Assembly: GCA_011620585.1 (NCBI GenBank)
Contig: WOYV01000106.1
Coordinates: 1-62,733, forward strand
DNA: 62,733 bases
Direction of reading: 5' to 3'
DNA from: Draconibacterium sp.
GTDB lineage: Bacteria > Bacteroidota > Bacteroidia > Bacteroidales > Prolixibacteraceae
This document shows, piece after piece, positions 17,181 through 26,085 of this stretch. The position numbers were made by a program, and so were the translations under genes. The number at the start of each line of letters is the position of its first letter. Within the stretch, counting starts at the first letter, position 1. The notes below the pieces were generated by a model. It was not told the origin of the DNA. It ran no database searches and saw only the letters and a program-made list of their open reading frames with translations.

Positions 17181-18107
17181 ATGAAAAAGAAGATTGTTGT
17201 AATTGGCAGTTCAAATATCGATTTGATCATGAAAATGGATCATCTGCCTGAAAAGGGAGAAACAGTTACTGATGCCGTTTTTATGCAGGTTTATGGCGGG
17301 AAAGGCGCTAATCAGGCAGTGGCCGCCTCCCGTGCCGGCGGGAAAGTGACCTTCGTAAACTGTGTCGGTGAAGATGCATACACACCGCAAATGCTTAGGA
17401 ACTTCATGAATGACGGTATCGACACACGTTTTGTTTTTCAAGAGAAAAATATGCCGAGCGGGCATGCTTTAATCATGATTGGAAACGAAGGTGAAAATAT
17501 AATTTCGGTGGCCCCGGGGGCAAATAATTTACTTTTGCCCGGAAAAATTGAAAAGGCTTCCCGGATCTTTGATGATGCAGCCTTGATTGTAATGCAGTTC
17601 GAAATTCCTGAAGAAACTATTAAATATGTGATTGATCTGGCCAACAAAAAAAATATTCCGGTTATGTGGAATGTGGCACCTGCACGGGTTTTCGATTTCT
17701 CGTATATCCCAAAAGTGAATATTTTGGTGTTAAACGAGGTGGAGGCTGGTTTCCTGGCAGAGATTCCTGTTGAAAATGAAACCGATGCTGAAAAAGCAGC
17801 ACAAAGACTTGTAAGCAGAGGGGTAGAAAAGGTAATCATCACCTTAGGTTCGCAGGGAGCATTTGTACTTACCCAAAATGAGAAAGTAAGTGTTCCGGCC
17901 TTTAAAGTGAATGCTGTTGATACCACCGCTGCCGGGGATACTTTTTGCGGCGCACTGGCCGTTGCAATAACCGAGGGTAAGAATCTGAAAGAATCGCTTC
18001 AGTTTGCAAGTGCAGCAGCAGCTATTTCGGTTACCCGAATGGGGGCACAACCCTCTGCCCCAAATCGTCGGGAGATCGAAGAATTTTTAAAAAATAACAA
18101 ACAGTAG
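17181..18107 (+). CDS. rbsK: Ribokinase
   Basis: A 308-residue PfkB-family kinase phosphorylating ribose (or deoxyribose) at O5. The sugar-binding segment YGGKGANQAVAASRAGG is at 38-54, and the catalytic motif DTTAAGDTF gives base D253. It follows the permease in the deoC-permease-rbsK group, so imported pentose can be phosphorylated and, if deoxyribose, cleaved by DeoC. The 128-bp gap with a palindrome suggests it may also have its own control. Confidence 0.93.
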   Translation: MKKKIVVIGSSNIDLIMKMDHLPEKGETVTDAVFMQVYGGKGANQAVAASRAGGKVTFVNCVGEDAYTPQMLRNFMNDGIDTRFVFQEKNMPSGHALIMIGNEGENIISVAPGANNLLLPGKIEKASRIFDDAALIVMQFEIPEETIKYVIDLANKKNIPVMWNVAPARVFDFSYIPKVNILVLNEVEAGFLAEIPVENETDAEKAAQRLVSRGVEKVIITLGSQGAFVLTQNEKVSVPAFKVNAVDTTAAGDTFCGALAVAITEGKNLKESLQFASAAAAISVTRMGAQPSAPNRREIEEFLKNNKQ

Positions 18108-18140
18108 AACAAGGAGGGATCCCTTCATGGACAGATTCGA

Positions 18141-18395
18141 ATGAAGATAGCAATCAGAAAAGCCGGTGAGAAAGATATGCCAGCCTTATTTGGCCTCGTA
18201 AAAGAATTAGCAGAGTTTGAAAAAGGCCTCGACAAAGTGACCAATACCTTGGAACAAATGCAGGAAGAAAAAGATTTTTTCCAATGTTATGTGGCTGAAA
18301 AAGATAATGAAGTAGTAAAAGTAGTACACAACGAAAAAGGGGCCTTTCAGCTCCTTTCGTTATTTTTTCTCTTTCAGATCAAGTTTGATATTTAG
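18141..18395 (+). pseudogene. Truncated GNAT acetyltransferase
   Basis: The first ~60 codons read as a GNAT N-acetyltransferase (IRKAGEKDMPALFGLVKELA, then FFQCYVAEKDNEVV), but the family normally continues for another ~90 residues with the acetyl-CoA-binding core, which is absent. After about residue 62 the frame runs through a terminator hairpin (18330-18368) and into the 3' end of aspS, so the last 20 or so residues are not homologous to anything and the mRNA would end before the stop codon. A deletion between a once complete GNAT gene and the aspS 3' end explains this best. An AAGGAGG lies at 18111-18117. Confidence 0.75.
18330..18368 (+). terminator. Terminator between the GNAT remnant and aspS
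   Basis: AACGAAA..GGGGC pairs imperfectly with GCTCCTTTCGTT and is followed by ATTTTTT on the plus strand. It overlaps the aspS stop codon on the minus strand. It was probably a convergent terminator. Confidence 0.65.
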
Positions 18396-20117
18396 TTCTT
18401 CGAGCTGTTCGTTCGCAATTTCAGAGGGCGAGTCGATCATTACATCGCGGCCGCTGTTGTTTTTCGGGAAAGCAATTACATCGCGAATCGTTTCTTCACC
18501 CGCAAACATCGATACCAGTCGGTCGAATCCGAACGCAATGCCTGCATGAGGCGGAGCGCCAAATTTAAAGGCATTCATCAGAAAGCCAAACTGAGCTTGC
18601 GCCTGCTCGGTTGTAAATCCCAGTTTGTCAAACATTTTTGCTTGCAGTTCCGGGTTATAAATCCGTACCGAACCACCTCCAATTTCAACACCATTGATCA
18701 CCAGGTCATAGGCATTTGCACGGACTTTTCCCGGATCGGTATCCAGCAACGCAATGTCTTCAGGTTTGGGTGAAGTAAACGGATGGTGCATGGCGTAAAA
18801 ACGCTTTGTTTCTTCGTCCCATTCCAACAGCGGGAAGTCAACTACCCACAGCGGTTTGAAAGTATTCTTATCACGCAATCCGAGTTGAGAACCCATTTCC
18901 AGACGAAGCGAACCAAGTGCTACCAGGGTTTTGTCTTTCTCTCCTGACATCACTAAAATGAGATCGCCGGCTTGAGCACTTACTTGTTCTGCAATTTTTT
19001 TCAGGTCTTCTTCGGTATAAAATTTATCCACCGACGATTTAAGCGAACCATCGGTATTGCATTTAATGTACGCCAACCCTTTACCACCGATTTGTGGTCG
19101 TTTTACCCAATCGGTCAAACTATCGAGCTGCTTGCGGGTATATTCCGAACAACCCGTGGCACAAATTGCCCCGATATATTCGGCCGAATCAAAAACGCCA
19201 AAACCCTTTCCTTTCACGCTTTCGCTAATGTCGCTGATTTGCATACCGAAACGGGTGTCAGGTTTATCCGAACCGTATTTTTCCATGGCTTCAGAATAGG
19301 GCATCCATGGAAATTCAGTGACTTCTACATTCAACACTTCTTTGAACATGTGTCGGGTCAGGCCTTCAAACATTTCCAATACATCCTTCTGTTCCACAAA
19401 CGACATTTCGCAGTCGATTTGTGTAAATTCAGGCTGGCGGTCGGCACGCAGGTCTTCGTCGCGGAAACATTTCACAATCTGGTAGTAGCGGTCGAAACCG
19501 GCTACCATCAGCAACTGTTTAAAGGTTTGTGGAGATTGCGGCAGAGCATAAAACTCGCCTGGGTTCATCCTTGAAGGAACTACAAAGTCGCGCGCGCCTT
19601 CGGGAGTCGATTTGATAAGCACCGGAGTTTCGGTTTCAATAAAGTCCTTCGAATTCAGGTACGAACGCACAGCGTGGGCCATTCGGGCACGGAGTACCAG
19701 GTTGTCGCGCACCGGACTGCGTCGCAGGTCGAGGTAGCGGTATTTCATCCGCAATTCGTCGCCACCGTCGGTGTCATCCTGAATCGTAAACGGTGGAACA
19801 TCTGAAGGACTTAAAACTTTCAGTTCGGTAAGTGCAATTTCGATTTCCCCAGTTGGGATGTTTTTGTTCTTGCTCGAACGTTCACGAACCATTCCTTTGG
19901 CTTGCAATACAAATTCCCGTCCCAGCTCATCGAGCTGTTTCGCAACCAATTCCGGGGTGTTTTCATCTACCACCAATTGAGTGATTCCGTAACGGTCGCG
20001 TAAATCAATAAAAGTCATGGCTCCCAGGTCGCGGATGCGTTGCACCCAACCGGCCAGGGTAACTTCGTTAGTAATATTTTCAATTCTAAGCTCGCCGCAA
20101 GTATGTGTTCTGTACAT
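18360..20117 (-). CDS. aspS: Aspartyl-tRNA synthetase
   Basis: A 585-residue class II synthetase of the bacterial type with an N-terminal OB anticodon-binding domain (about 1-105), catalytic motif 2 ([18 protein letters not shown]), the bacterial GAD insertion in the middle and motif 3 ([15 protein letters not shown]) near the C-terminus. Length is normal. Whether it is discriminating cannot be decided without searching the genome for gatCAB. A strong Shine-Dalgarno, unusual for the phylum, precedes the ATG. Confidence 0.97.
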   Translation of the reverse strand: MYRTHTCGELRIENITNEVTLAGWVQRIRDLGAMTFIDLRDRYGITQLVVDENTPELVAKQLDELGREFVLQAKGMVRERSSKNKNIPTGEIEIALTELKVLSPSDVPPFTIQDDTDGGDELRMKYRYLDLRRSPVRDNLVLRARMAHAVRSYLNSKDFIETETPVLIKSTPEGARDFVVPSRMNPGEFYALPQSPQTFKQLLMVAGFDRYYQIVKCFRDEDLRADRQPEFTQIDCEMSFVEQKDVLEMFEGLTRHMFKEVLNVEVTEFPWMPYSEAMEKYGSDKPDTRFGMQISDISESVKGKGFGVFDSAEYIGAICATGCSEYTRKQLDSLTDWVKRPQIGGKGLAYIKCNTDGSLKSSVDKFYTEEDLKKIAEQVSAQAGDLILVMSGEKDKTLVALGSLRLEMGSQLGLRDKNTFKPLWVVDFPLLEWDEETKRFYAMHHPFTSPKPEDIALLDTDPGKVRANAYDLVINGVEIGGGSVRIYNPELQAKMFDKLGFTTEQAQAQFGFLMNAFKFGAPPHAGIAFGFDRLVSMFAGEETIRDVIAFPKNNSGRDVMIDSPSEIANEQLEELNIKLDLKEKK

Positions 20118-20120
20118 AAT

Positions 20121-20126
20121 TCCTCC
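20121..20126 (-). promoter_or_regulatory. Strong ribosome-binding site of aspS
   Basis: AGGAGG lies three bases before the aspS ATG on the minus strand. Most starts in this window have no such site, so it stands out and fixes the start. Confidence 0.6.
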
Positions 20127-20255
20127 TATTTATTAGGGTGCGAAAATAGAAAGATTTTAGCAATTAAAAGATTGATAAATACAGGTTTTCATATTATTCA
20201 GAAAGAATTTGAATCGGAAAGAAAACATAATCGCTTCTTATGCGGAGTGGTTATT

Positions 20256-20263
20256 TATCTTTG
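20256..20263 (+). promoter_or_regulatory. -7 promoter element of tadA
   Basis: TATCTTTG matches TAnnTTTG exactly and ends 18 bp before the ATG at 20282. The longer open frame from 20240 starts upstream of this element, which supports the ATG at 20282. No good -33 TTG is present. Confidence 0.5.
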
Positions 20264-20281
20264 TGCCAGAAAGAAGTGATT

Positions 20282-20725
20282 ATGATTGAACCATTCAACG
20301 ACGAATATTTTATGAAGAAGGCTTTTTCGGAAGCCTTGTTGGCCTACGAAAAAGGAGAAATTCCTGTAGGAGCAGTGGTAGTTGCCAAAGGAAAAATCAT
20401 CGCGCGGGCACACAACCTGACGGAAACACTAAATGATGTGACGGCACATGCCGAAATGCAGGCGATAACGGCGGCGGCCAATTTATTAGGCGGAAAGTAC
20501 CTGAATGATTGCGTTTTATATGTAACACTCGAACCTTGTGTGATGTGTGCAGGCGCTTTGGGATGGTCGCAAATAGGGAAGATTGTGTTTGGCGCTTACG
20601 ACGAAAAGCGCGGATATCAGAATTATGCGGAAGGGGCGCTTCATCCCAAAACAGCGGTGGTGGGAGGTGTGCTTGAAACTGAATGCCGCGAATTAATGCA
20701 GGCCTTTTTTCGCGAAAAAAGATAA
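20282..20725 (+). CDS. tadA: tRNA-specific adenosine deaminase
   Basis: A 147-residue zinc-dependent deaminase that converts A34 to inosine in tRNA-Arg(ACG). The zinc ligands and proton shuttle are H56 and E58 (HAEMQ) with C86/C89 (PCVMC). The C-terminal ALHPKTAVVGGVLETECRELM fits TadA rather than guanine deaminase, though the two groups are close. The start at 20282 gives the usual length. Confidence 0.85.
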   Translation: MIEPFNDEYFMKKAFSEALLAYEKGEIPVGAVVVAKGKIIARAHNLTETLNDVTAHAEMQAITAAANLLGGKYLNDCVLYVTLEPCVMCAGALGWSQIGKIVFGAYDEKRGYQNYAEGALHPKTAVVGGVLETECRELMQAFFREKR

Positions 20726-20758
20726 ACAGGGGAGGATTATCATAAAAGAAAAAATACG

Positions 20759-20766
20759 TATGTTTG
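20759..20766 (+). promoter_or_regulatory. -7-like promoter element before the NagX-like gene
   Basis: TATGTTTG matches TAnnTTTG exactly, 46 bp before the ATG at 20813; the -33 position has no TTG. Confidence 0.4.
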
Positions 20767-20812
20767 CTTTCTGATTTTAAAAAAATTAAAAACATTTAGA
20801 CAAACGTGTACA

Positions 20813-21907
20813 ATGACCGAATTTAAACGACTGATCTCCCTCGACGCATTTCGCGGGTTTACCATCGCTGCGATGATCATGGTAAACAATCCCGGAAGTT
20901 GGAAATATGTTTATCCCCCGCTTGAGCATGCTTCGTGGAATGGTTTGACACCTACCGATTTGATATTTCCCTTCTTTATTTTCATTGTGGGGGTATCGAT
21001 CACGCTGGCTTATGCCAAGCGTCTGAATTCAGGTATCGACAAAGGCCCGATGTATCAAAAAATCGTTTTTCGTTCGTTAAAAATATTTGCAGTTGGCATT
21101 CTGTTGTGGCTTTTCCCAAAGTTTAATTTCGAAACAGTACGTATTGCAGGTGTTTTACAACGAATTGCAATTGTGTTCTTAGTCGGCGCCTTTTTGTTTC
21201 TGAATACAAAATGGAAAACCCAGGCTATTGTTGCCGGCATTTTATTGGTAGGCTATTGGCTAATCATGGTACTTATTCCGACACCAGGTTACGGAAAAGT
21301 AATGCTTGAGCCAGGCGCTAATATCGCAGCCTGGTTCGACAGTAAATTTCTGCCCGGTTATATGTATCAAAAAACCTGGGATCCGGAAGGAATCCTAAGT
21401 ACTTTTCCTGCTATTGCAAATGGAATAATGGGTATGCTCGCAGGACATCTAATCCTGAGCAAAATGACACAGGAGCGCAAAGTTATTTATCTCTTTAGCT
21501 TGTCGTTTTTTGCTTTTATAATTGGTTTTATGTGGAGTTATATTTTCCCGCTAAATAAAAACATTTGGACCAGCTCGTTTGTGCTGGTAACTTCGGGGCT
21601 TGCAGGAATGATATTGGCATTGAGTATATTTTTTGTGGATATTTTAGGGCGTACGCGTTTTACAAAACCGGGGATCATTTTTGGTTCGAACGCAATTACA
21701 GCATATGTTCTGGCCGATATTTTAACCTTGCCTTTTTATCGTTGGAATATTGGAAGTGCAAGTTTAAGCGGACACTGGATGAACATGTTCAGTAATTTTG
21801 GCTGGAGTATGAAGTTTGGCAGTTTTACCTTTGCTGTAATCTTTATTTGTCTGAACTTCATTCCGGTGTGGGTTCTTTATAAGAAGAAGATTTTTATTAA
21901 ACTATAG
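20813..21907 (+). CDS. HGSNAT/NagX-like membrane acyltransferase (COG4299)
   Basis: A 364-residue membrane protein with about ten predicted segments. The N-terminus RLISLDAFRGFTIAAMI and the GLTPTDLIFPFFIFIVGV segment are typical of the family that includes heparan-alpha-glucosaminide N-acetyltransferase and bacterial NagX. In bacteria these proteins are thought to acetylate amino sugars across the membrane, and are often near GlcNAc catabolism genes; here neighbours are tadA and aroA, so there is no contextual support. The GH20 hexosaminidase at 1.8 kb is the only amino-sugar gene in the window. Confidence 0.8.
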   Translation: MTEFKRLISLDAFRGFTIAAMIMVNNPGSWKYVYPPLEHASWNGLTPTDLIFPFFIFIVGVSITLAYAKRLNSGIDKGPMYQKIVFRSLKIFAVGILLWLFPKFNFETVRIAGVLQRIAIVFLVGAFLFLNTKWKTQAIVAGILLVGYWLIMVLIPTPGYGKVMLEPGANIAAWFDSKFLPGYMYQKTWDPEGILSTFPAIANGIMGMLAGHLILSKMTQERKVIYLFSLSFFAFIIGFMWSYIFPLNKNIWTSSFVLVTSGLAGMILALSIFFVDILGRTRFTKPGIIFGSNAITAYVLADILTLPFYRWNIGSASLSGHWMNMFSNFGWSMKFGSFTFAVIFICLNFIPVWVLYKKKIFIKL

Positions 21908-21921
21908 AAAATACTGAAACA

Positions 21922-21941
21922 ATCCCGGTAGCTATCGGGAT
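21922..21941. terminator. Inverted repeat between convergent genes
   Basis: ATCCCG..CGGGAT with an 8-nt middle that itself almost pairs; it sits between the convergent NagX-like gene and aroA. There is no T-run, so it is an uncertain bidirectional terminator. Confidence 0.4.
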
Positions 21942-21952
21942 AGGTTGACATT

Positions 21953-23185
21953 CTAATGTTGGATCATAAATCCAATCTTTTTGAGGTCGTCCCAAAAACC
22001 TGGATAAGACTTGGTGACAACCATCGGATCTTCAATTTCAATGGGTAGCCCGGCAAGTGCCATGGGAGCAAAGGCCAGGGCCATCCGGTGGTCGTGATAA
22101 GTTCCGATACGCGGATAATCTTCTTTCATTTCCATGTCGAATCTTCCGTCCCAGGCAAGTTCTCCGCGCGAAGGTTCTTCGAGCCGTGCGCCGAATTTAG
22201 CAAGTTCGTTTTGAAGCGCTGCAATCCGGTCGGTCTCTTTAATTTTCAAGGTTTTTAATCCGGTAAAATGAAATGGAATTTGTTTGGCCACACACAAACA
22301 GGCCATGGTTTGTGCAACATCCGGGTTCTCAATAAAATTCAGATCGAGCCGGTGTGGTTGAAGATTTCCGGTTTTTTCGAGCAGAACACCATTTTTACTT
22401 TCGGTTGATGATACGCCAAAAGCTTCGAACCAGTCAGCGATGTTCGAATCGCCTTGCAAACTTGTAAGCTGAAGATTTTCGAGAAATACTTTTCCTGAAT
22501 CTGCCAGAGCCATGATTTCGTACCAGTAGGAAGCTCCCGACCAATCGGCTTCGCAGGTGTAATCAAACGGAAAATATTGTTGTGCCGGAACCAGAATTTC
22601 GTTATCGTGCCACTGGTAGCGTATCCCGAATTTAGCCATCAGTTCAAGCGTTAGTCTGATGTACGACTGCGAAGTAACTTCGCCATTTAGTCTGATTGTC
22701 AGACCGTTTTCGATGGTTGGAGCGATAAGTAAAAGCGCCGAAATGTACTGGCTCGAAACGCTTCCATCAAGCTCGATCGTCTTGCCTTCGAGATGCGAAC
22801 CGTATATTTTTAAAGGTGGATAACCCTCTGTTTCCAGGTATTCAATTTTGGCTCCCAACTGAATTAATGCATCCACGAGTATCTGGATGGGACGTTGCTG
22901 CATCCGTTCTGAACCGGTGATTTCCCACTCGCCAACAATTTGCGCAAGAAAAGCAGTCAGAAATCGCATGGCGGTTCCGGCATGTCCGATATCAAACTTG
23001 TTACTGTTCGAAAACAAGGCAGCCTCCAATACTTTGGTGTCATCGCTGTCCGAAAGATTCTGAATGGGATAGGGACTGTAACTTAAAGCGTTAATAATTA
23101 GCGCCCGGTTACTGATGCTTTTTGATGCCGGAAGATGAATATTTTCTTCGATATGTTGCTGAGAAGCTGAAACCGTGTAGATCAT
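21953..23185 (-). CDS. aroA: 3-phosphoshikimate 1-carboxyvinyltransferase (EPSP synthase)
   Basis: A 410-residue enzyme joining shikimate-3-phosphate and phosphoenolpyruvate in the sixth shikimate step. Recognisable motifs are LPASKSISNRALI near the N-terminus, GHAGTAMRFLTAFLA, the KETDRIAAL segment and DHRMALAFAPMAL near the C-terminus. It is slightly shorter than the E. coli enzyme (427), as usual in Bacteroidota. It follows aroB by 44 bp in the same direction. Confidence 0.96.
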   Translation of the reverse strand: MIYTVSASQQHIEENIHLPASKSISNRALIINALSYSPYPIQNLSDSDDTKVLEAALFSNSNKFDIGHAGTAMRFLTAFLAQIVGEWEITGSERMQQRPIQILVDALIQLGAKIEYLETEGYPPLKIYGSHLEGKTIELDGSVSSQYISALLLIAPTIENGLTIRLNGEVTSQSYIRLTLELMAKFGIRYQWHDNEILVPAQQYFPFDYTCEADWSGASYWYEIMALADSGKVFLENLQLTSLQGDSNIADWFEAFGVSSTESKNGVLLEKTGNLQPHRLDLNFIENPDVAQTMACLCVAKQIPFHFTGLKTLKIKETDRIAALQNELAKFGARLEEPSRGELAWDGRFDMEMKEDYPRIGTYHDHRMALAFAPMALAGLPIEIEDPMVVTKSYPGFWDDLKKIGFMIQH

Positions 23186-23229
23186 TATAATAATATTGAG
23201 ATGTTGGAATTTGAGTATTGAAATTTGAT

Positions 23230-24294
23230 TTACAGGTTTTTAAAATATTTCAGAGCTTCAAAAATAAGTTCTTTGCCACAGTTTTGGTTGATTTCGATTT
23301 GCCCGATTTCGGGAAGTAAGGTAAAATTAATTCGTCCCGAGTCGTTTTTCTTATCGTGTGTCATCAATTGATACAGCCGTTCAAAGTCGCTTTCTGTCAC
23401 TTCAAATTTACCGTAGATATTAAGTAACCAGTTGTTGAGTTTCTTTAAATCATTTGATGGAAATCCGCACATTTTCTCCGACAGATACAACTCGGCAATC
23501 ATTCCATAAGCCACTGCGTATCCGTGCAGGATCGGACGTTTCTCTTCCAGTGCAAAGCTTTCGAAAGCATGGCCTACCGTGTGTCCGAAGTTCAGCGCTT
23601 TGCGTATGTTGTTTTCTTTCAGATCGTTGGCAACAAAATATTCTTTAACATTCACCGAATGCCGAATATATTGCTCTAATTCATTGTAATCGATGTTATC
23701 GAAATCAACAGTTTTGAGTTCTTCCAGGTGAGCAAGATCGTGAATCAGTCCATGTTTTACCATTTCGGCAAAACCCGAAATAAGATTTTCGCGGTCGATC
23801 GATTGCAAAAAATCGGTGTTTATGATGACCGCCACAGGTTCTTTAAAAGTACCTATTTCGTTTTTCAATCCGCTAAAATTAATCCCTGTTTTACCTCCTA
23901 CCGAAGCATCAACCTGAGAAAGCAATGTAGTTGGAATATTTAGAAAATCGATACCGCGTTTAAAAGTGCTTGCAGCAAAACCGGCCAGGTCGGTGAGCAT
24001 TCCGCCGCCAATATTTATGAGAAGTGATTTACGGTCGCCTCCGTTTTTCGACAGAAATTCCCAGATTTTTCCAACCGATTCGATTTTCTTGTTATTCTCC
24101 CCAGCCGGAATTACAACCTTCCGAATTTCATTGTCTTCGAGGAATGACTGAATTTTCGATGCCCAAAGTTGATCAACAGTTTCTTCGGTGGCTAAAAATA
24201 CCTTTCCTTTCGGATAATCAGCAATCAGCAAACGAAGTTCATTTTCGTAGTCGCGTGTGTATACTATTTTGGAGTAAATATTTGAATTTCCCAT
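23230..24294 (-). CDS. aroB: 3-dehydroquinate synthase
   Basis: A 354-residue NAD- and metal-dependent enzyme cyclising DAHP to 3-dehydroquinate. GGGMLTDLAGFAASTFKRGI carries the NAD-binding glycines, PTTLLSQVDASVGGKTGIN is the central substrate-binding stretch, and the metal ligands lie in the E-MVKHG, NFGHTVGHAFE and LHGYAVAYGM segments. Upstream partner of aroA in a two-gene shikimate operon. Confidence 0.96.
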   Translation of the reverse strand: MGNSNIYSKIVYTRDYENELRLLIADYPKGKVFLATEETVDQLWASKIQSFLEDNEIRKVVIPAGENNKKIESVGKIWEFLSKNGGDRKSLLINIGGGMLTDLAGFAASTFKRGIDFLNIPTTLLSQVDASVGGKTGINFSGLKNEIGTFKEPVAVIINTDFLQSIDRENLISGFAEMVKHGLIHDLAHLEELKTVDFDNIDYNELEQYIRHSVNVKEYFVANDLKENNIRKALNFGHTVGHAFESFALEEKRPILHGYAVAYGMIAELYLSEKMCGFPSNDLKKLNNWLLNIYGKFEVTESDFERLYQLMTHDKKNDSGRINFTLLPEIGQIEINQNCGKELIFEALKYFKNL

Positions 24295-24388
24295 AAGTAG
24301 CTGCTAAATTGCGTTAAAGTTACAATAAAAATAACTTTTGGTATTTTTCTGCCACTACTGGCTAACACTCTTTGATATTTAGTAACGA

Positions 24389-24841
24389 ATGAAGATATCG
24401 AATAAAAAAATAGCCTTGAAATACAAACGCATTTTTTATCTGGTGAGTATTGCGATTACGTTAGCTACATTGGCTTTGTTTTTACTCGATTTCACCATTT
24501 ACGGATTGGCCGGAGTAGGAGTTTTTTCGCTGTGGTACCTTTATTTCCACGTTGCTGATCTTCAGTTTATCGAATTCAGGGATGAGCAAGACAAAATTGT
24601 TTTACGCTATTACAAAGTCATTAGTTTTGGCTCGAAATCATATCATTCGATCGAGTTTCCACAAAATATTTTACAGAATGCACATTTCGAGGATTCAGTT
24701 TTCGGAAAGCTTTCTGACCTTACTTTTCTGGTTCGCACCAAACGCGGCATTGCTGAATATCCTTCGGTAAGTTTAAGTGCATTAACATTCGAAGACCGTA
24801 AAAAAATGAAGGAGAGTTTATATAAAATCCTTCAACGTTAA
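24389..24841 (+). CDS. Uncharacterised two-TM membrane protein
   Basis: A 150-residue protein with basic N-terminus, two adjacent membrane segments (about 14-34 and 37-56) and a cytoplasmic domain of about 90 residues rich in aromatic and basic residues. The layout resembles PH-like bacterial membrane proteins, but I do not recognise a family. It is divergent from aroB and lies 12 bp before dprA, so the two are likely cotranscribed. Confidence 0.7.
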   Translation: MKISNKKIALKYKRIFYLVSIAITLATLALFLLDFTIYGLAGVGVFSLWYLYFHVADLQFIEFRDEQDKIVLRYYKVISFGSKSYHSIEFPQNILQNAHFEDSVFGKLSDLTFLVRTKRGIAEYPSVSLSALTFEDRKKMKESLYKILQR

Positions 24842-24853
24842 ATTTTCAGTGAA

Positions 24854-25957
24854 ATGGACCCTGAACTAAAATACAAAATTGCGTTGGCCATGTTGCCCGG
24901 AATTGGAGGCATTCTGGCACGAAACCTACTCGCTTACACCGGTAATGTGGAGGAAATTTTCAAAGCTCCTTTGAAATCCCTGGTGAAAATTCCCGGTATT
25001 GGAGAGGGGAATGCTAAAAGAATTCGCAATTCGAACGTACTTGAAAAGGCGGAAGCTGAGATCAAATTCATAGAGAAAAATTCGATCCGGGCTAGTTTTT
25101 ATACCGATGCCGACTATCCTCGCCGGCTGAAAACCTGCATTGATGCACCGGTTATGATTTACGCTCATGGACAAATGAACCTGGACGAGCAACGCGTAGT
25201 TAGTATTGTTGGCACCCGAAACGCAACAGATTATGGGAAACAGGTTATTGAAGAACTGATCAAAGGTTTTGCCGAACGCGGATATAAAGTATTGATTGTT
25301 AGTGGACTGGCTTATGGCATCGACATTCAGGCGCACCGGACCGCTCTGAAATACGGCCTTCCGACGGTTGGAGTTGTTGCACATGGCCTGGACAGGCTGT
25401 ACCCGGCGCTACACAGAGAAACCGCGCGAAAAATGCAGGAGAATGGCGGGTTGTTAAGCGATTTTCCAAGTGAAACTAAAATAGATCCGCAAAATTTTAT
25501 TAAACGAAACAGAATAATTGCAGGTTTGGCCGACGCGACAATTGTTGTAGAATCGGCCGAAAAAGGCGGCGCACTGATTACAGCCGATATTGCCTCGTCG
25601 TATAACCGCGATGTATTTGCATTTCCGGGGCGGGCGGGAGATATCTATTCAAAAGGATGCAACCAACTGATCAGGAACAACGCTGCAAATTTAATTGAAG
25701 GTATCGATGATCTTGAATATTTTATGGGATGGGAAAAGAAGGAAGGAACGCAAGCCATCCAATCCAGTTTGTTTGTCGATCTAAATGAAAATGAACAGCA
25801 AGTTGTCAACCTTCTGCAAAAAGAAGGTGAACTTTTTATCGACCAGATTTCGGCAACCTTTCAGTTACCGGTGAGCAGGGTTTCTGCCATGATGCTAAGC
25901 CTTGAATTCAAAAATGTGATTACGGCTTTACCCGGGAAAATGTATCGGTTGCGTTAA
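24854..25957 (+). CDS. dprA: DNA-processing protein DprA
   Basis: A 367-residue protein that loads RecA on incoming single-stranded DNA in natural transformation. The N-terminus holds helix-hairpin-helix motifs (LVKIPGIGEGNAKRI), the Rossmann-like core begins VSIVGTRNATDYG and continues IVSGLAYGIDIQAHRTAL, and a winged-helix domain closes the protein (about 305-365). Length is typical. DprA is widely conserved, so presence alone does not prove competence. Confidence 0.95.
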   Translation: MDPELKYKIALAMLPGIGGILARNLLAYTGNVEEIFKAPLKSLVKIPGIGEGNAKRIRNSNVLEKAEAEIKFIEKNSIRASFYTDADYPRRLKTCIDAPVMIYAHGQMNLDEQRVVSIVGTRNATDYGKQVIEELIKGFAERGYKVLIVSGLAYGIDIQAHRTALKYGLPTVGVVAHGLDRLYPALHRETARKMQENGGLLSDFPSETKIDPQNFIKRNRIIAGLADATIVVESAEKGGALITADIASSYNRDVFAFPGRAGDIYSKGCNQLIRNNAANLIEGIDDLEYFMGWEKKEGTQAIQSSLFVDLNENEQQVVNLLQKEGELFIDQISATFQLPVSRVSAMMLSLEFKNVITALPGKMYRLR

Positions 25958-25958
25958 A

Positions 25959-25989
25959 TTGCTCAGATTCATTTTACTTGCTATTTTTG
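25959..25989 (+). promoter_or_regulatory. Promoter of the DEAD-box helicase gene
   Basis: TTG (25959-25961), 20 bp spacer, TATTTTTG (25982-25989): a full match to the Bacteroidota consensus. Initiation near 25996 would leave a leader of about 90 nt before the ATG at 26086, a common feature of cold-regulated helicase genes, although no specific fold is evident. Confidence 0.6.
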
Positions 25990-26085
25990 CAGGATGAAAT
26001 GAGCATGAGAAAAATGTTCACCAGGGGCAGTTGTGCTATCTCATGCGAATTACATCTGTTTCCTTTAAATAAACAATTTTAGCAG

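Noticed and set aside
18972-19574. 200-codon plus-strand frame
   Set aside because: Antisense to aspS with no recognisable domain.
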